A DNA stretch of 20,301 nt from a virus. Location: positions 1-20,301 of the IMG/VR virus record IMGVR_UViG_3300031227_000555; one strand, written 5' to 3'. A program made the position numbers and the translations under genes. Positions 1-6,933 of the stretch are shown in pieces. Position 1 is the stretch's first letter. Each line of letters opens with the position of its first letter. Below the pieces are notes generated by a model. It searched no databases. It was not told the origin of the DNA and saw only the letters and a list, made by a program, of their open reading frames with translations.

Positions 1-1259
1 AAAAGTATGTATTAGAGGTAATAACAAATGCCCACAATATAACGGAAGATGGTTTTGGTACCGATTATTGTAATTATACTTTTGAAAATTTTAGTTTGTC
101 TGAATTAAATTTAGACGATGATGAGGTATTATCAAATGAGTATGCTGTAGTAGCGCAGTGTTATTATGGAAAATCAATTAAAAAGTTTGAGTCAATAGAC
201 AGTGCAGAAACGTATTTGATAGACGTAATTTGGTCGGATCGACATAAACATATTTACGGGGTAAAGGAAGACGGGTTTTCTACAAGTGAGTGTTTTTATA
301 GATTTAAAAATTTTACGTTATCAGATACTAGTTTATCAGATCTTTTAAATTCAAACAGTGTTAAGGATAATACGGCATCTTTTCATTTGAATACGGTTAT
401 TGATTCACTTAAAGAATTTGAAGATGAGTTTCTTCCTGCTTGGAAAAAATTTAAAGCAAGTGGAGATGTTGATCCAGCAGTATTGTCTGCTGCGTTTATG
501 TCTCTCTTAGCTCAAGATTTTTCAAATTATGAGCAGGGACAGAGATCTGTTCTTACATTGCTTGATGCATATGCTACTTCGATTCCTGAGAACGCTGTGT
601 TTGACAATCCTGTACTGCAGTCTATGTTTCTTAAAGTAGACCCTAATACGGCAATGACGGTTGTTCAACGGCTTACAGCGGCTATTGCACGTATATATGA
701 TCCGTCTGTTTTACGTGAACTGTACACTGAATTATCCTCAGCACTGCAAAGTAATACATTTAAAACTGAGACAGAGGAAGCACCAGAAGATTGGCGAAAA
801 GAGCCAGAAAGAACACTAGATTTCGGGGAGTCGGACGACCCCGCTCTTGAACTTGATATGACAACTGCGAGTAAACGCGTAGCAGCGCATAATCTTAGCG
901 TTACGGCTGTCCGTGTTGGCGATCACGAGTTCTCCGCACTAGTAGCTGAAGATGCAATGGCTAAAGCGGCTGGGCTTGAAGTTGTTGATGGTTTGGATGA
1001 TGGCGAGGGTATGCTCTTTCCCTTTTACCCGCAACAGCAAGTAACCTTCCATATGGGTGCTGTTGATTTTCCTATAGATATTCTTTTCCTTTTGGACGAT
1101 GGAAATGATTTGATTGTCGGTGATGTAATTGAAGATGCGAAGCCAGGAACTTCTGATAAGTGGACGTCTAAGGCTAAATATGTTTTAGAGCTTAAAGGCG
1201 GAACTGCAGAAGAGTTATGTATTTGTAAGGGTACAGTCTGTAAAATAGACGCCGAATAG
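1..1259 (+). CDS. Partial protein: duplicated N-terminal segment plus C-terminal DUF192-like domain
   Basis: The reading frame is open from base 3, so the gene begins upstream of the window; the TTG at 96 is only an internal codon. The C-terminal part (about 900-1256) resembles DUF192: a short strand ending in VRVGDHEF, a GLEVVDGL segment, the EGMLFPF motif, then VTFHMG followed by FPIDILFL, and a final KYVLELKGG strand, in the family's order. DUF192 is a small beta-rich family of unknown biochemical function. The N-terminal part holds two copies of a motif, EDGFGTDYCNYTFENFSLSE (45-104) and EDGFSTSECFYRFKNFTLSD (267-326), so it contains a tandem duplication. Between these lies an acidic, mostly helical-looking stretch. 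The next gene follows after 10 nt. The role is unknown; its place upstream of the portal suggests a packaging-region or virion-associated accessory. The CDS call is firm, the DUF192 match is by eye. Confidence 0.85.
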   Translation, partial: KYVLEVITNAHNITEDGFGTDYCNYTFENFSLSELNLDDDEVLSNEYAVVAQCYYGKSIKKFESIDSAETYLIDVIWSDRHKHIYGVKEDGFSTSECFYRFKNFTLSDTSLSDLLNSNSVKDNTASFHLNTVIDSLKEFEDEFLPAWKKFKASGDVDPAVLSAAFMSLLAQDFSNYEQGQRSVLTLLDAYATSIPENAVFDNPVLQSMFLKVDPNTAMTVVQRLTAAIARIYDPSVLRELYTELSSALQSNTFKTETEEAPEDWRKEPERTLDFGESDDPALELDMTTASKRVAAHNLSVTAVRVGDHEFSALVAEDAMAKAAGLEVVDGLDDGEGMLFPFYPQQQVTFHMGAVDFPIDILFLLDDGNDLIVGDVIEDAKPGTSDKWTSKAKYVLELKGGTAEELCICKGTVCKIDAE

Positions 1260-1269
1260 TGAGGTAGCT

Positions 1270-2337
1270 ATGAAAGTTAGCGGTAGCATTGCTTGGGATG
1301 ACCTTTCGAGAAATATCTCTGGGTCAATTAAAGATGATGATAAGCGCAAAAAGTTGGCTAAGCAAGATCATATCCTTATCGTATCAGAGGCAGATACGAA
1401 AGAGGAAGCTAAACAAAGTGCAGTCGCATATTGGACAATGGGGTGGAACTGGGACGAAATCGAAGCTGTGTTGGAGGATGCTGAATATCCGCCTGCTGCT
1501 ATCACATATGCGATGAATGAATCTAAAAGTTATGCACGAGAAATTCTTAATAATGGCCCGTTTACAACTGTGCGCGCTGGAAATCTTGTTTGTTTAAATA
1601 ATGGATATGTGTGTCGTTTTGTACGGGCTGATAGTGAAGGCGTACACGTTCGTGTGGTTGGAACTACGAAAAAGGAAGCGCATGCTCCCTCAGTTGAGTT
1701 GGTTATCTCGGCAGAGGATGTAGATAAACCCTTATCGAAGAAATTGGCAAAAGCGTATGAATTAGAGAAGAATGCGGAAAATATTTTAAATAAATTAGAT
1801 CGTACTGAGATGACACGTTCTGCTGGGTTGTCTACGTTGGAACAAACGTCATCTATTGATCACTTTGTGCGTTCGATGCGTGTGGTTGGTAAAACTGTGG
1901 TAGACGCGATGGCAGCTTTAGACCTAGTGTCAAGCACAAACGACGGTACAAAAAGTGCTGCGATAACGCGTGATAAAGCGCGGCTTCAGAAGTTAGCAGA
2001 GATGTTGTCTTTTGCAAATTCTCGTTTAGCGTATTTAGATGCTGCGGATTTAGATGATGGAACCCCTGAAGAGTGTACTACTGTAATTGCAAATTTAGTA
2101 AAAGTTTTTTCAGATTATGTTGTGGATAATGTTGAATCTATTCCTGATGAGTATAAAAAGAATTCAAGTAATGTATTAAATGTTACAAGCGCAAAAAGAT
2201 ATGATTTATGGGATGGGCCTGCACAAGGTGTATTGCACAGCGCAGTAGAGGAAGTAACGTCGATTGTTGCGTCGCATCAGGAGTACATACAAATTAAATC
2301 TGCACAAAAATTATTTTCTAGTAAGGATCGGAGATAA
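1270..2337 (+). CDS. Hypothetical protein, 355 aa, upstream of portal
   Basis: I do not recognise a family. The ATG at 1270 is preceded by GAGGTAG at 1260, directly after the previous stop, so the two genes are probably co-translated. The N-terminal quarter is charged and includes a compact segment (AYWTMGWNWDEIEAVLEDAE, about residues 53-72) that looks like a small helical bundle. A strand-rich patch follows around residues 100-150 (LVCLNNGYVCRFV, then GVHVRVVG). The remainder is predicted mainly helical with a charged C-terminal tail (SSKDRR). No signal peptide, membrane segment or catalytic motif is visible. Its fixed place ahead of the portal suggests a packaging or head-related role, but this is inference only. 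Confidence 0.88.
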   Translation: MKVSGSIAWDDLSRNISGSIKDDDKRKKLAKQDHILIVSEADTKEEAKQSAVAYWTMGWNWDEIEAVLEDAEYPPAAITYAMNESKSYAREILNNGPFTTVRAGNLVCLNNGYVCRFVRADSEGVHVRVVGTTKKEAHAPSVELVISAEDVDKPLSKKLAKAYELEKNAENILNKLDRTEMTRSAGLSTLEQTSSIDHFVRSMRVVGKTVVDAMAALDLVSSTNDGTKSAAITRDKARLQKLAEMLSFANSRLAYLDAADLDDGTPEECTTVIANLVKVFSDYVVDNVESIPDEYKKNSSNVLNVTSAKRYDLWDGPAQGVLHSAVEEVTSIVASHQEYIQIKSAQKLFSSKDRR

Positions 2338-2339
2338 TT

Positions 2340-2582
2340 ATGCAGCTTTATTATGATAGGTTTTCTAGAATGTACTCTTTAGATCTTGGAGATGGGTCTG
2401 TTGAGTTTTTAGGCCCATTAGGTCATGCAATGGTAGTTCTGCGTTCTAAGTATAATCTAACAGACTCTCAAGCAAGAGAAGCAACGTTGCAGGCATTATT
2501 TAATCTTGGTGATGCTGTAAACATCGAAACGATAAAGAAGATTGCAATTAATGAAAGTGAATACTTCACATCTAATGTTTGA
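2340..2582 (+). CDS. Small hypothetical protein, 80 aa
   Basis: The ATG at 2340 lies just after the previous stop, with GGAG (about 2330) as ribosome binding site. The protein begins with a strand-like stretch (MQLYYDRFSRMYSLDLGDGS) and continues into a helix-rich half with NLTDSQAREATLQALFNLGD, which is amphipathic. No catalytic or metal-binding motif is present. It is soluble-looking and overlaps the next small gene by 8 nt if that gene starts at 2575. Function not recognised; it belongs to the same operon as the portal. Confidence 0.8.
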   Translation: MQLYYDRFSRMYSLDLGDGSVEFLGPLGHAMVVLRSKYNLTDSQAREATLQALFNLGDAVNIETIKKIAINESEYFTSNV

Positions 2583-2805
2583 TTCTCATGCGGATGTCTG
2601 CATGTCTGACACCTCTATAGCGTGCGAGTCTGTAGCTACAACGGGGGTACATAATCCTGTTTGTGGCGTATCTGACTATGTTATGTTTTATAAAGGTGTT
2701 TGTCCGTATTCTGGGTGCCACACGTGTAAAGAATGCGCTCCAACTAGGTTAGAAGAAAAATTGTTACTTTTATTAACCTCTTCTGATATTTTTTGGCAGG
2801 CTTAA
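2575..2805 (+). CDS. Small cysteine-rich protein, about 76 aa
   Basis: The frame is open from a TTG at 2542, and ATG codons occur at 2551 and 2575. I chose 2575 because it gives the ATGTTTGA 8-nt overlap with the preceding gene, the same arrangement seen at 5262 and 13814 in this window; 2551 (84 aa) is the main alternative. The protein has seven cysteines, including a CPYSGCHTCKEC cluster (C43-x4-C48-x2-C51-x2-C54) and a nearby His49, which suggests binding of zinc or another metal. It ends 2 nt before the portal start. Unusual for a short phage gene is the combination of a metal-type cluster with a leucine-rich C-terminal helix (EEKLLLLL). Function unknown. It could also be a structural zinc-knob protein. 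Confidence 0.65.
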   Translation: MFDSHADVCMSDTSIACESVATTGVHNPVCGVSDYVMFYKGVCPYSGCHTCKECAPTRLEEKLLLLLTSSDIFWQA

Positions 2806-2807
2806 AA

Positions 2808-4742
2808 ATGGCGCGTAATGGAAAATTAATAATAACTGCTGGTGAGCATTCCAATATTCGTAGGGCTGCGGTTACTTCGCCTTATGATGCATCATTAGAT
2901 CGTGGACCAGCACCTCGTCGTCCACCTTTTGCTATGCATGGTAGTAAGGGCCTTGTACGGCGTGGGTCTATGGGATCCCTTGGTGGTGGTGCTGGAGCAG
3001 GTAGTGCGTCGCGTGGTGGTGGACAGTCTTTAGCGCAATCTCCGCTTTATTATGATTATCGTTGGTCTACTCCTGATAAATTTTATTACCCAAAAAATAG
3101 AGCGGTAGCTAACTCTATTTTCAGAGAAGTGTACAAACGCGATGCAGCGGTAGCCACAGCTACAGATATGTACGCTGAACTTCCTTGGTCAGAGTTTGAT
3201 TTGGCAGGAATAGATGATAAGCACATTAAACATATTTATGAAGATATGTTTTCTGAATTAAATCTTTTGCCAAAACTTACTGGTTTTACACGCGATTATC
3301 TTGTTTCTGGTGAACTTGTTTTACATAATATGTTTGATGCTACGCGGGGTATTTGGAATAGGATAATTCCGCATAATCCAGATTACGTTAGAGCGGAAGG
3401 TATTGGGCTGGTCGCGGAACAACCATTACTGTGGTTGTTGCCTACACCTGAAATTAAAAGATTGTTGAATTCGACTGATCCTAGAATCCGCCAATTGCAA
3501 AAGATACTACCAAAAGAAGTAGTAAATGCTTTCCGTGCGAATAAGGAAGTCCCGTTAGATCCACTTAATACTACCTTCCTAGCACGCCAATCTGTGTCAA
3601 CGGATGTACGTGGAACTTCGTTGTATTCGCGTATTTATCGTATTATTATGTATGAAGATTTCTTAGTGAATGCGGCATTAGCTGTTGCACAAAGAAATGC
3701 TGCACCGCTTCGAATATTTAAACTCGGTGATCCGACTACTGGGTGGTTGCCGGATGAGGATGATGAGGCAGCTTTCGCAGAAATGTTGTCTATGGCTGAA
3801 TCAGATCCACTTGGTGCGATCATTATGCACCATAACGTTAGCGCAGAGCTTGTTGGTGTGTCTGACCGTATGCTGTCCTTGTCCAAAGAATGGGACTTTA
3901 TTGAGCGTGTTAAGCTTATTGGGTTAGGTGTTTCTAAGTCATTCCTTGTCGGTGAAGCGTCGTTCGCGTCTAGTGTTGTAGGCATGCAAACACTATTACA
4001 ACGTCTGTTTGCTTTGCGTATGATGTTTGAAAATCAATGGATGATTCGTAAGATTTGTAAACCAATTGCACAGATTCATGAATTTTATAAACGGACTCCT
4101 GCTGAACTAGAGCATAGGATACGTATTAAAAAACCGTTAGACGAAGTTGAATTAATTCTTCCTAAGATTAAATGGAAGAAAACATTAGAATCACTGCAGG
4201 ACGTTGCGATTCTTAATGTTTGGCGCGATCTCAAAGAGCGGGGGGTTGTTTCCGACAGAACGTACGCTATGGGTGCTGGTGTAGACATTGAGTCTGAGCG
4301 TAAGAATATTTCTGAGGAACGCACGTATAAACAAGAGCACCCAGAAATTTATGGCATTCCTGGACAACAGGCACCCCAGTCTCCTATGGCAGGCCCTCCA
4401 GGTAAGCCCGGTAAACCCCCTGCGCCGGGTATGCCTCCAGCTTCAAAAGCTTTGAAAGAGGTAAGTAAAAAGCGTGCTGGATATAATCCATATTTACGTG
4501 ATCGGCATATCTCTGGTGTTGTTAGCGAGATTTCTGATGCTATCAGTGATGGTGTTGAGGAGTACACGAATAAAGAAGGCATGATTCATGCGGATGACGT
4601 AGCAGAAGTGGTAGATGATGCATTGGCTATGAATTCTGAAAATAACTTCTATTCAAAATTTGAGGAATTGAGTTCGTATCTTGAAGAAACAACGGATGAA
4701 GGGATTGATGATCTGTTAGATGAAAAGGAGTTTAAAATATAA
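2808..4742 (+). CDS. Portal protein
   Basis: The portal forms the dodecameric ring at one capsid vertex, through which DNA is packaged and to which the neck binds. The call rests on length (644 aa), position before the prohead protease and capsid genes, and a portal-like pattern: YYDYRWSTPDKFYYPKN near residue 80, an alpha/beta wing, a YEDFLVNAALAVAQRNAAP helix, and the long helical stem region ending in MGAGVDIESERKNISEER. I start at ATG 2808, 2 nt after the previous stop, rather than the TTG at 2793; the upstream GGCAGG is a weak binding site. The N-terminus is Gly/Ser/Arg-rich and probably disordered. Residues 516-544 are a Pro/Gly-rich linker, followed by an acidic helical tail, so the protein is longer than the T4 portal (about 520 aa). 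The stop overlaps the next ATG by 1 nt. Confidence 0.85.
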   Translation: MARNGKLIITAGEHSNIRRAAVTSPYDASLDRGPAPRRPPFAMHGSKGLVRRGSMGSLGGGAGAGSASRGGGQSLAQSPLYYDYRWSTPDKFYYPKNRAVANSIFREVYKRDAAVATATDMYAELPWSEFDLAGIDDKHIKHIYEDMFSELNLLPKLTGFTRDYLVSGELVLHNMFDATRGIWNRIIPHNPDYVRAEGIGLVAEQPLLWLLPTPEIKRLLNSTDPRIRQLQKILPKEVVNAFRANKEVPLDPLNTTFLARQSVSTDVRGTSLYSRIYRIIMYEDFLVNAALAVAQRNAAPLRIFKLGDPTTGWLPDEDDEAAFAEMLSMAESDPLGAIIMHHNVSAELVGVSDRMLSLSKEWDFIERVKLIGLGVSKSFLVGEASFASSVVGMQTLLQRLFALRMMFENQWMIRKICKPIAQIHEFYKRTPAELEHRIRIKKPLDEVELILPKIKWKKTLESLQDVAILNVWRDLKERGVVSDRTYAMGAGVDIESERKNISEERTYKQEHPEIYGIPGQQAPQSPMAGPPGKPGKPPAPGMPPASKALKEVSKKRAGYNPYLRDRHISGVVSEISDAISDGVEEYTNKEGMIHADDVAEVVDDALAMNSENNFYSKFEELSSYLEETTDEGIDDLLDEKEFKI

Positions 4743-5269
4743 TGGCTACAAAATTAAAAGTTAAAAAAATATTCATACATTGTTCAGCCTCCGCGTATGG
4801 TGATGTTCTCGTATTTGATGAATGGCATAAAAAGCGTGGGTGGTCAGGTGTAGGGTATCATTATATTATTTTGAATGGTAGGCCTTTTCCTGACGTGAAG
4901 TACTTCCCATTTCTTGATGGGCAAATACAGCCTGGAAGACATTTTGATGATGATCCTACATTTTCTCCAGATGAGATTGGGGCACATGTTGCTGGCCGTA
5001 ATGGGGAAAGTATTGGTATCTGTTTAGTTGGTGTAGATGTGTTTACTGCAGCCCAATTAAATCGTGCTAAATTTCTTGTATGGAGTTTGCTAGATTTCTT
5101 AGAGCTTACTGTTGAAGACGTCTTTGGACATTATGAGGATCCTAATACGAATAAAACGTGTCCTAATATTGAAATGGGGGATTTTAGAACATATTTACGA
5201 GGTAATATGACCATAGACGAATTAATCGCGAGCATAGCTGACTACAATAAGGGGTCAAAAAATGCCTGA
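4742..5269 (+). CDS. N-acetylmuramoyl-L-alanine amidase (T7 lysozyme-type endolysin)
   Basis: This is a zinc amidase of the Amidase_2/PGRP fold that cuts the bond between N-acetylmuramic acid and L-alanine in peptidoglycan. Compared with T7 lysozyme, the zinc ligands are His13 (in IFIHCSAS), His130 (FGHYED) and Cys140 (KTCPN), and the catalytic pair is Tyr39 (GVGYHYII) and Lys138. GAHVAGRNGESIGICLVG is the typical core strand. At 175 aa it is a single-domain enzyme with no separate wall-binding domain and no signal peptide, so export would need a holin or other route. The start is set by a 1-nt overlap with the portal stop and AAGGAG at 4725-4730. It overlaps the next gene by 8 nt (ATGCCTGA). 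Placement inside the head gene cluster is unusual, although this could also be a virion-associated or cell-entry enzyme. Confidence 0.93.
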   Translation: MATKLKVKKIFIHCSASAYGDVLVFDEWHKKRGWSGVGYHYIILNGRPFPDVKYFPFLDGQIQPGRHFDDDPTFSPDEIGAHVAGRNGESIGICLVGVDVFTAAQLNRAKFLVWSLLDFLELTVEDVFGHYEDPNTNKTCPNIEMGDFRTYLRGNMTIDELIASIADYNKGSKNA

Positions 5270-5894
5270 TATCCTAAAAGAATTTTTTGATAATGTAGTC
5301 AAAAAGGATATAAAGGGTGCAAAAATAAAGTTTAAAAATGAAAGCATATTTATGAAGGTTATGAGTGTACTTTTGTTTTTCAATAAAGATTTTATGAGTA
5401 ATTATACTACTGTTATTGGCAATACTGTGTATTTCCCGTCTAAAGAGTGGTTAGAGAAATCCAAGCATAAAGCTGTTAAAATTCTTTCACATGAATATGT
5501 GCATATGGTAGACAGGGATACTCATACGTTATTCTCTGTTAAATACTTGTTCCCACAGATATTAGCTTTGGGAGCGTTACTTTCATTTTTTTCTTTATGG
5601 TTTTTACTTTTTTTAATCTTTGCTGCACCACTGCCAGCACCTTGGCGCACGTATTTTGAGGTACGTGGGTACGCGATGAATATGTTGTTTGAGCAACACC
5701 TTGCACCGATTGGGTATAATGCACGTACAGCTGCAGGACGGCATGCTAAACGGTTTACTACGGCGGCGTATTATTTTATGGCATACCGCAAAGATCCTGT
5801 AGTTGATAAGCTTACGAAGTCTTTTGCAACGCTGCCAGGTAAACACCGAGCATTTATTGGAGTGGTGGCATGGCTAAAGACCCAAAAACTCTGA
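5262..5894 (+). CDS. Membrane-spanning HEXXH zinc metallopeptidase-like protein
   Basis: The protein (210 aa) has ILSHEYVHMVD, an HEXXH zinc motif with His77, Glu78 and His81, plus Asp84. A strongly hydrophobic segment follows (about residues 95-126), long enough for one membrane helix or a tight hairpin. Just after it lies WRTYFEVRGYAM, in which Glu133 is a good candidate third zinc ligand, as in gluzincins. This order, with a membrane insert between HEXXH and the third ligand, resembles M48-like membrane peptidases, but the chain is much shorter. The substrate is unknown. It is translationally coupled to the amidase by an 8-nt overlap, so a role in lysis, in membrane preparation, or in processing a host envelope protein is possible. 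Being in the head cluster, it could instead act on a virion protein. The motif is seen directly; activity is inferred. Confidence 0.85.
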   Translation: MPDILKEFFDNVVKKDIKGAKIKFKNESIFMKVMSVLLFFNKDFMSNYTTVIGNTVYFPSKEWLEKSKHKAVKILSHEYVHMVDRDTHTLFSVKYLFPQILALGALLSFFSLWFLLFLIFAAPLPAPWRTYFEVRGYAMNMLFEQHLAPIGYNARTAAGRHAKRFTTAAYYFMAYRKDPVVDKLTKSFATLPGKHRAFIGVVAWLKTQKL

Positions 5895-6658
5895 CGTTAT
5901 CTCCGACAAAAATTGATACGTTTTATGGGTGTCGTAGGTTGTTTAAGTACACATATCTGTCTCAACCCTTTAAGCAAAAAGATAATAAGTATTTTGTGAT
6001 TGGGAATATTGCACACAAGGTACTAGAGGACTGTCATAAAGTCGGCATGTCTAGTAAGATAAACTGGCGCAAAGATGCGTCACATTTTTTTAAAAAAGCA
6101 TATGCGACGTATAAAGTAAAGGAAAAACTAAAGTCAGGAATGTTAGAACCTGATGATGTAAAGAAAATTAAAATGATGCTTAAAAAATATATTGAATACA
6201 TAAAGTCTTTAGAAGAGCCACCCAATGTATTTAGTGTTGAAAAGTTAGCAAAGATTGCTATTGGTGGAGCAGTTGTTTGGCTTAAGTCTGATAGGGTAGA
6301 TAAATTAGGTGAAAACCATTATCGTGTGGTAGACTATAAGTCTGGGCAGGTTGCTTCAAAGAAGGCTGAGCTTGCTTCAGTCCAGTTGCCTTCATATGGT
6401 ATTTGGGTTCGCCAAAAGATAGACCCAGATGCTAAAGTTAGCGGTATGTATATATATCTTAAGGAAGTAGACAAGAAGAAGGGTAGGCACGAGTACGAGA
6501 TATCAGAGGCAATGATGGAAGAAGCGGAGGAAAAGTACAGTAATGTACGTAAGTTGCTTTCAAATGGTTGTGAATATTCTCAGAATTTTGATTATAAGTA
6601 CTGTTTTCACTGTGATTACAAACGCTTTTGCGTAAAGGATGAAAATGATGAGCTTTAA
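5870..6658 (+). CDS. PD-(D/E)XK nuclease, Cas4/RecB-like with Fe-S cysteines
   Basis: The 262-residue protein has the RecB/Cas4-type nuclease layout. LSPTKIDTFYGCRR gives Cys21 next to the N-terminal motif, GNIAHKVLE provides His49, SVEKLA and KSDRVDKL provide Glu124 and Asp141, VVDYKSG gives the catalytic Asp155 and Lys157, and QLPSY is the conserved QxxxY motif. The C-terminal CFHCDYKRFC gives Cys245, Cys248 and Cys254, which with Cys21 form the standard four ligands of a 4Fe-4S cluster. Such enzymes act on DNA ends as exonucleases. The start at 5870 overlaps the metallopeptidase gene by 25 nt and has GGAG upstream. The position between portal and protease is unusual for a recombination enzyme. 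Roles in end processing, recombination or counter-defence are possible and cannot be separated from sequence. Confidence 0.9.
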   Translation: MAKDPKTLTLSPTKIDTFYGCRRLFKYTYLSQPFKQKDNKYFVIGNIAHKVLEDCHKVGMSSKINWRKDASHFFKKAYATYKVKEKLKSGMLEPDDVKKIKMMLKKYIEYIKSLEEPPNVFSVEKLAKIAIGGAVVWLKSDRVDKLGENHYRVVDYKSGQVASKKAELASVQLPSYGIWVRQKIDPDAKVSGMYIYLKEVDKKKGRHEYEISEAMMEEAEEKYSNVRKLLSNGCEYSQNFDYKYCFHCDYKRFCVKDENDEL

Positions 6659-6839
6659 AAAAACAGGTGTTGCACCTATTGAAGACGTTTTGTGCCGCTG
6701 TGGTGCGAAGATCCCTCGTGGCGGGACAGTTTGTGGAAAGTGTGGCCAGGGAGTTACTGCTGCTGAGCAGCAAGCTCAAAAAAATGTTGATGAAGGCAAG
6801 GATGAAGGCAAGGATGAAGAAAAGGTTGAATCTGCATAA
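6648..6839 (+). CDS. Small zinc-ribbon protein, about 63 aa
   Basis: The protein starts within the end of the nuclease gene. ATG codons occur at 6639, 6645 and 6648; I favour 6648 because AAAGGA at 6634-6639 is then about 8 nt upstream. The N-terminal half is a four-cysteine zinc ribbon of the form CRCG, ten residues, then CGKCG. The C-terminal tail is highly charged, rich in Glu and Lys, with a short DEGKDEGKDE repeat. Such small ribbons usually bind nucleic acid or a protein partner; none can be named here. It is the last gene before a 92-nt intergenic region and is translationally coupled to the nuclease. Confidence 0.78.
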   Translation: MSFKKTGVAPIEDVLCRCGAKIPRGGTVCGKCGQGVTAAEQQAQKNVDEGKDEGKDEEKVESA

Positions 6840-6890
6840 GAAGTAAGTCCTTATCATATCAGCAGTTAAATAATCATACAATAAGTGCCG

Positions 6891-6896
6891 TATAAT
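6891..6896 (+). promoter_or_regulatory. Possible -10 box (TATAAT) before the prohead protease gene
   Basis: A perfect TATAAT lies 36 nt upstream of the protease ATG in the 92-nt gap after the zinc-ribbon gene. No convincing TTGACA-like -35 is present at 16-18 nt spacing, and the TG two bases upstream needed for an extended -10 is absent. In AT-rich DNA a TATAAT can arise by chance, so this is tentative. It overlaps the left arm of the hairpin at 6892-6933. Confidence 0.35.
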
Positions 6897-6933
6897 ACTC
6901 CTCGTTACTACTTTATGTACAGGAGAGTATTAT
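6892..6933 (+). promoter_or_regulatory. Inverted repeat covering the protease ribosome binding site and start codon
   Basis: ATAATACTC at 6892-6900 is an exact reverse complement of GAGTATTAT at 6925-6933. In RNA this gives a 9-bp, AU-rich stem with a 24-nt loop that would pair the end of the binding site AGGAGAG and the first two bases of the ATG at 6932. It is a plausible translation-blocking hairpin, but the stem has only two G-C pairs and is of modest strength. Confidence 0.4.

Noticed and set aside
2793-2807. TTG at 2793 as portal start
   Set aside because: It lies inside the previous gene's last codons, whereas ATG 2808 directly follows that gene's stop.
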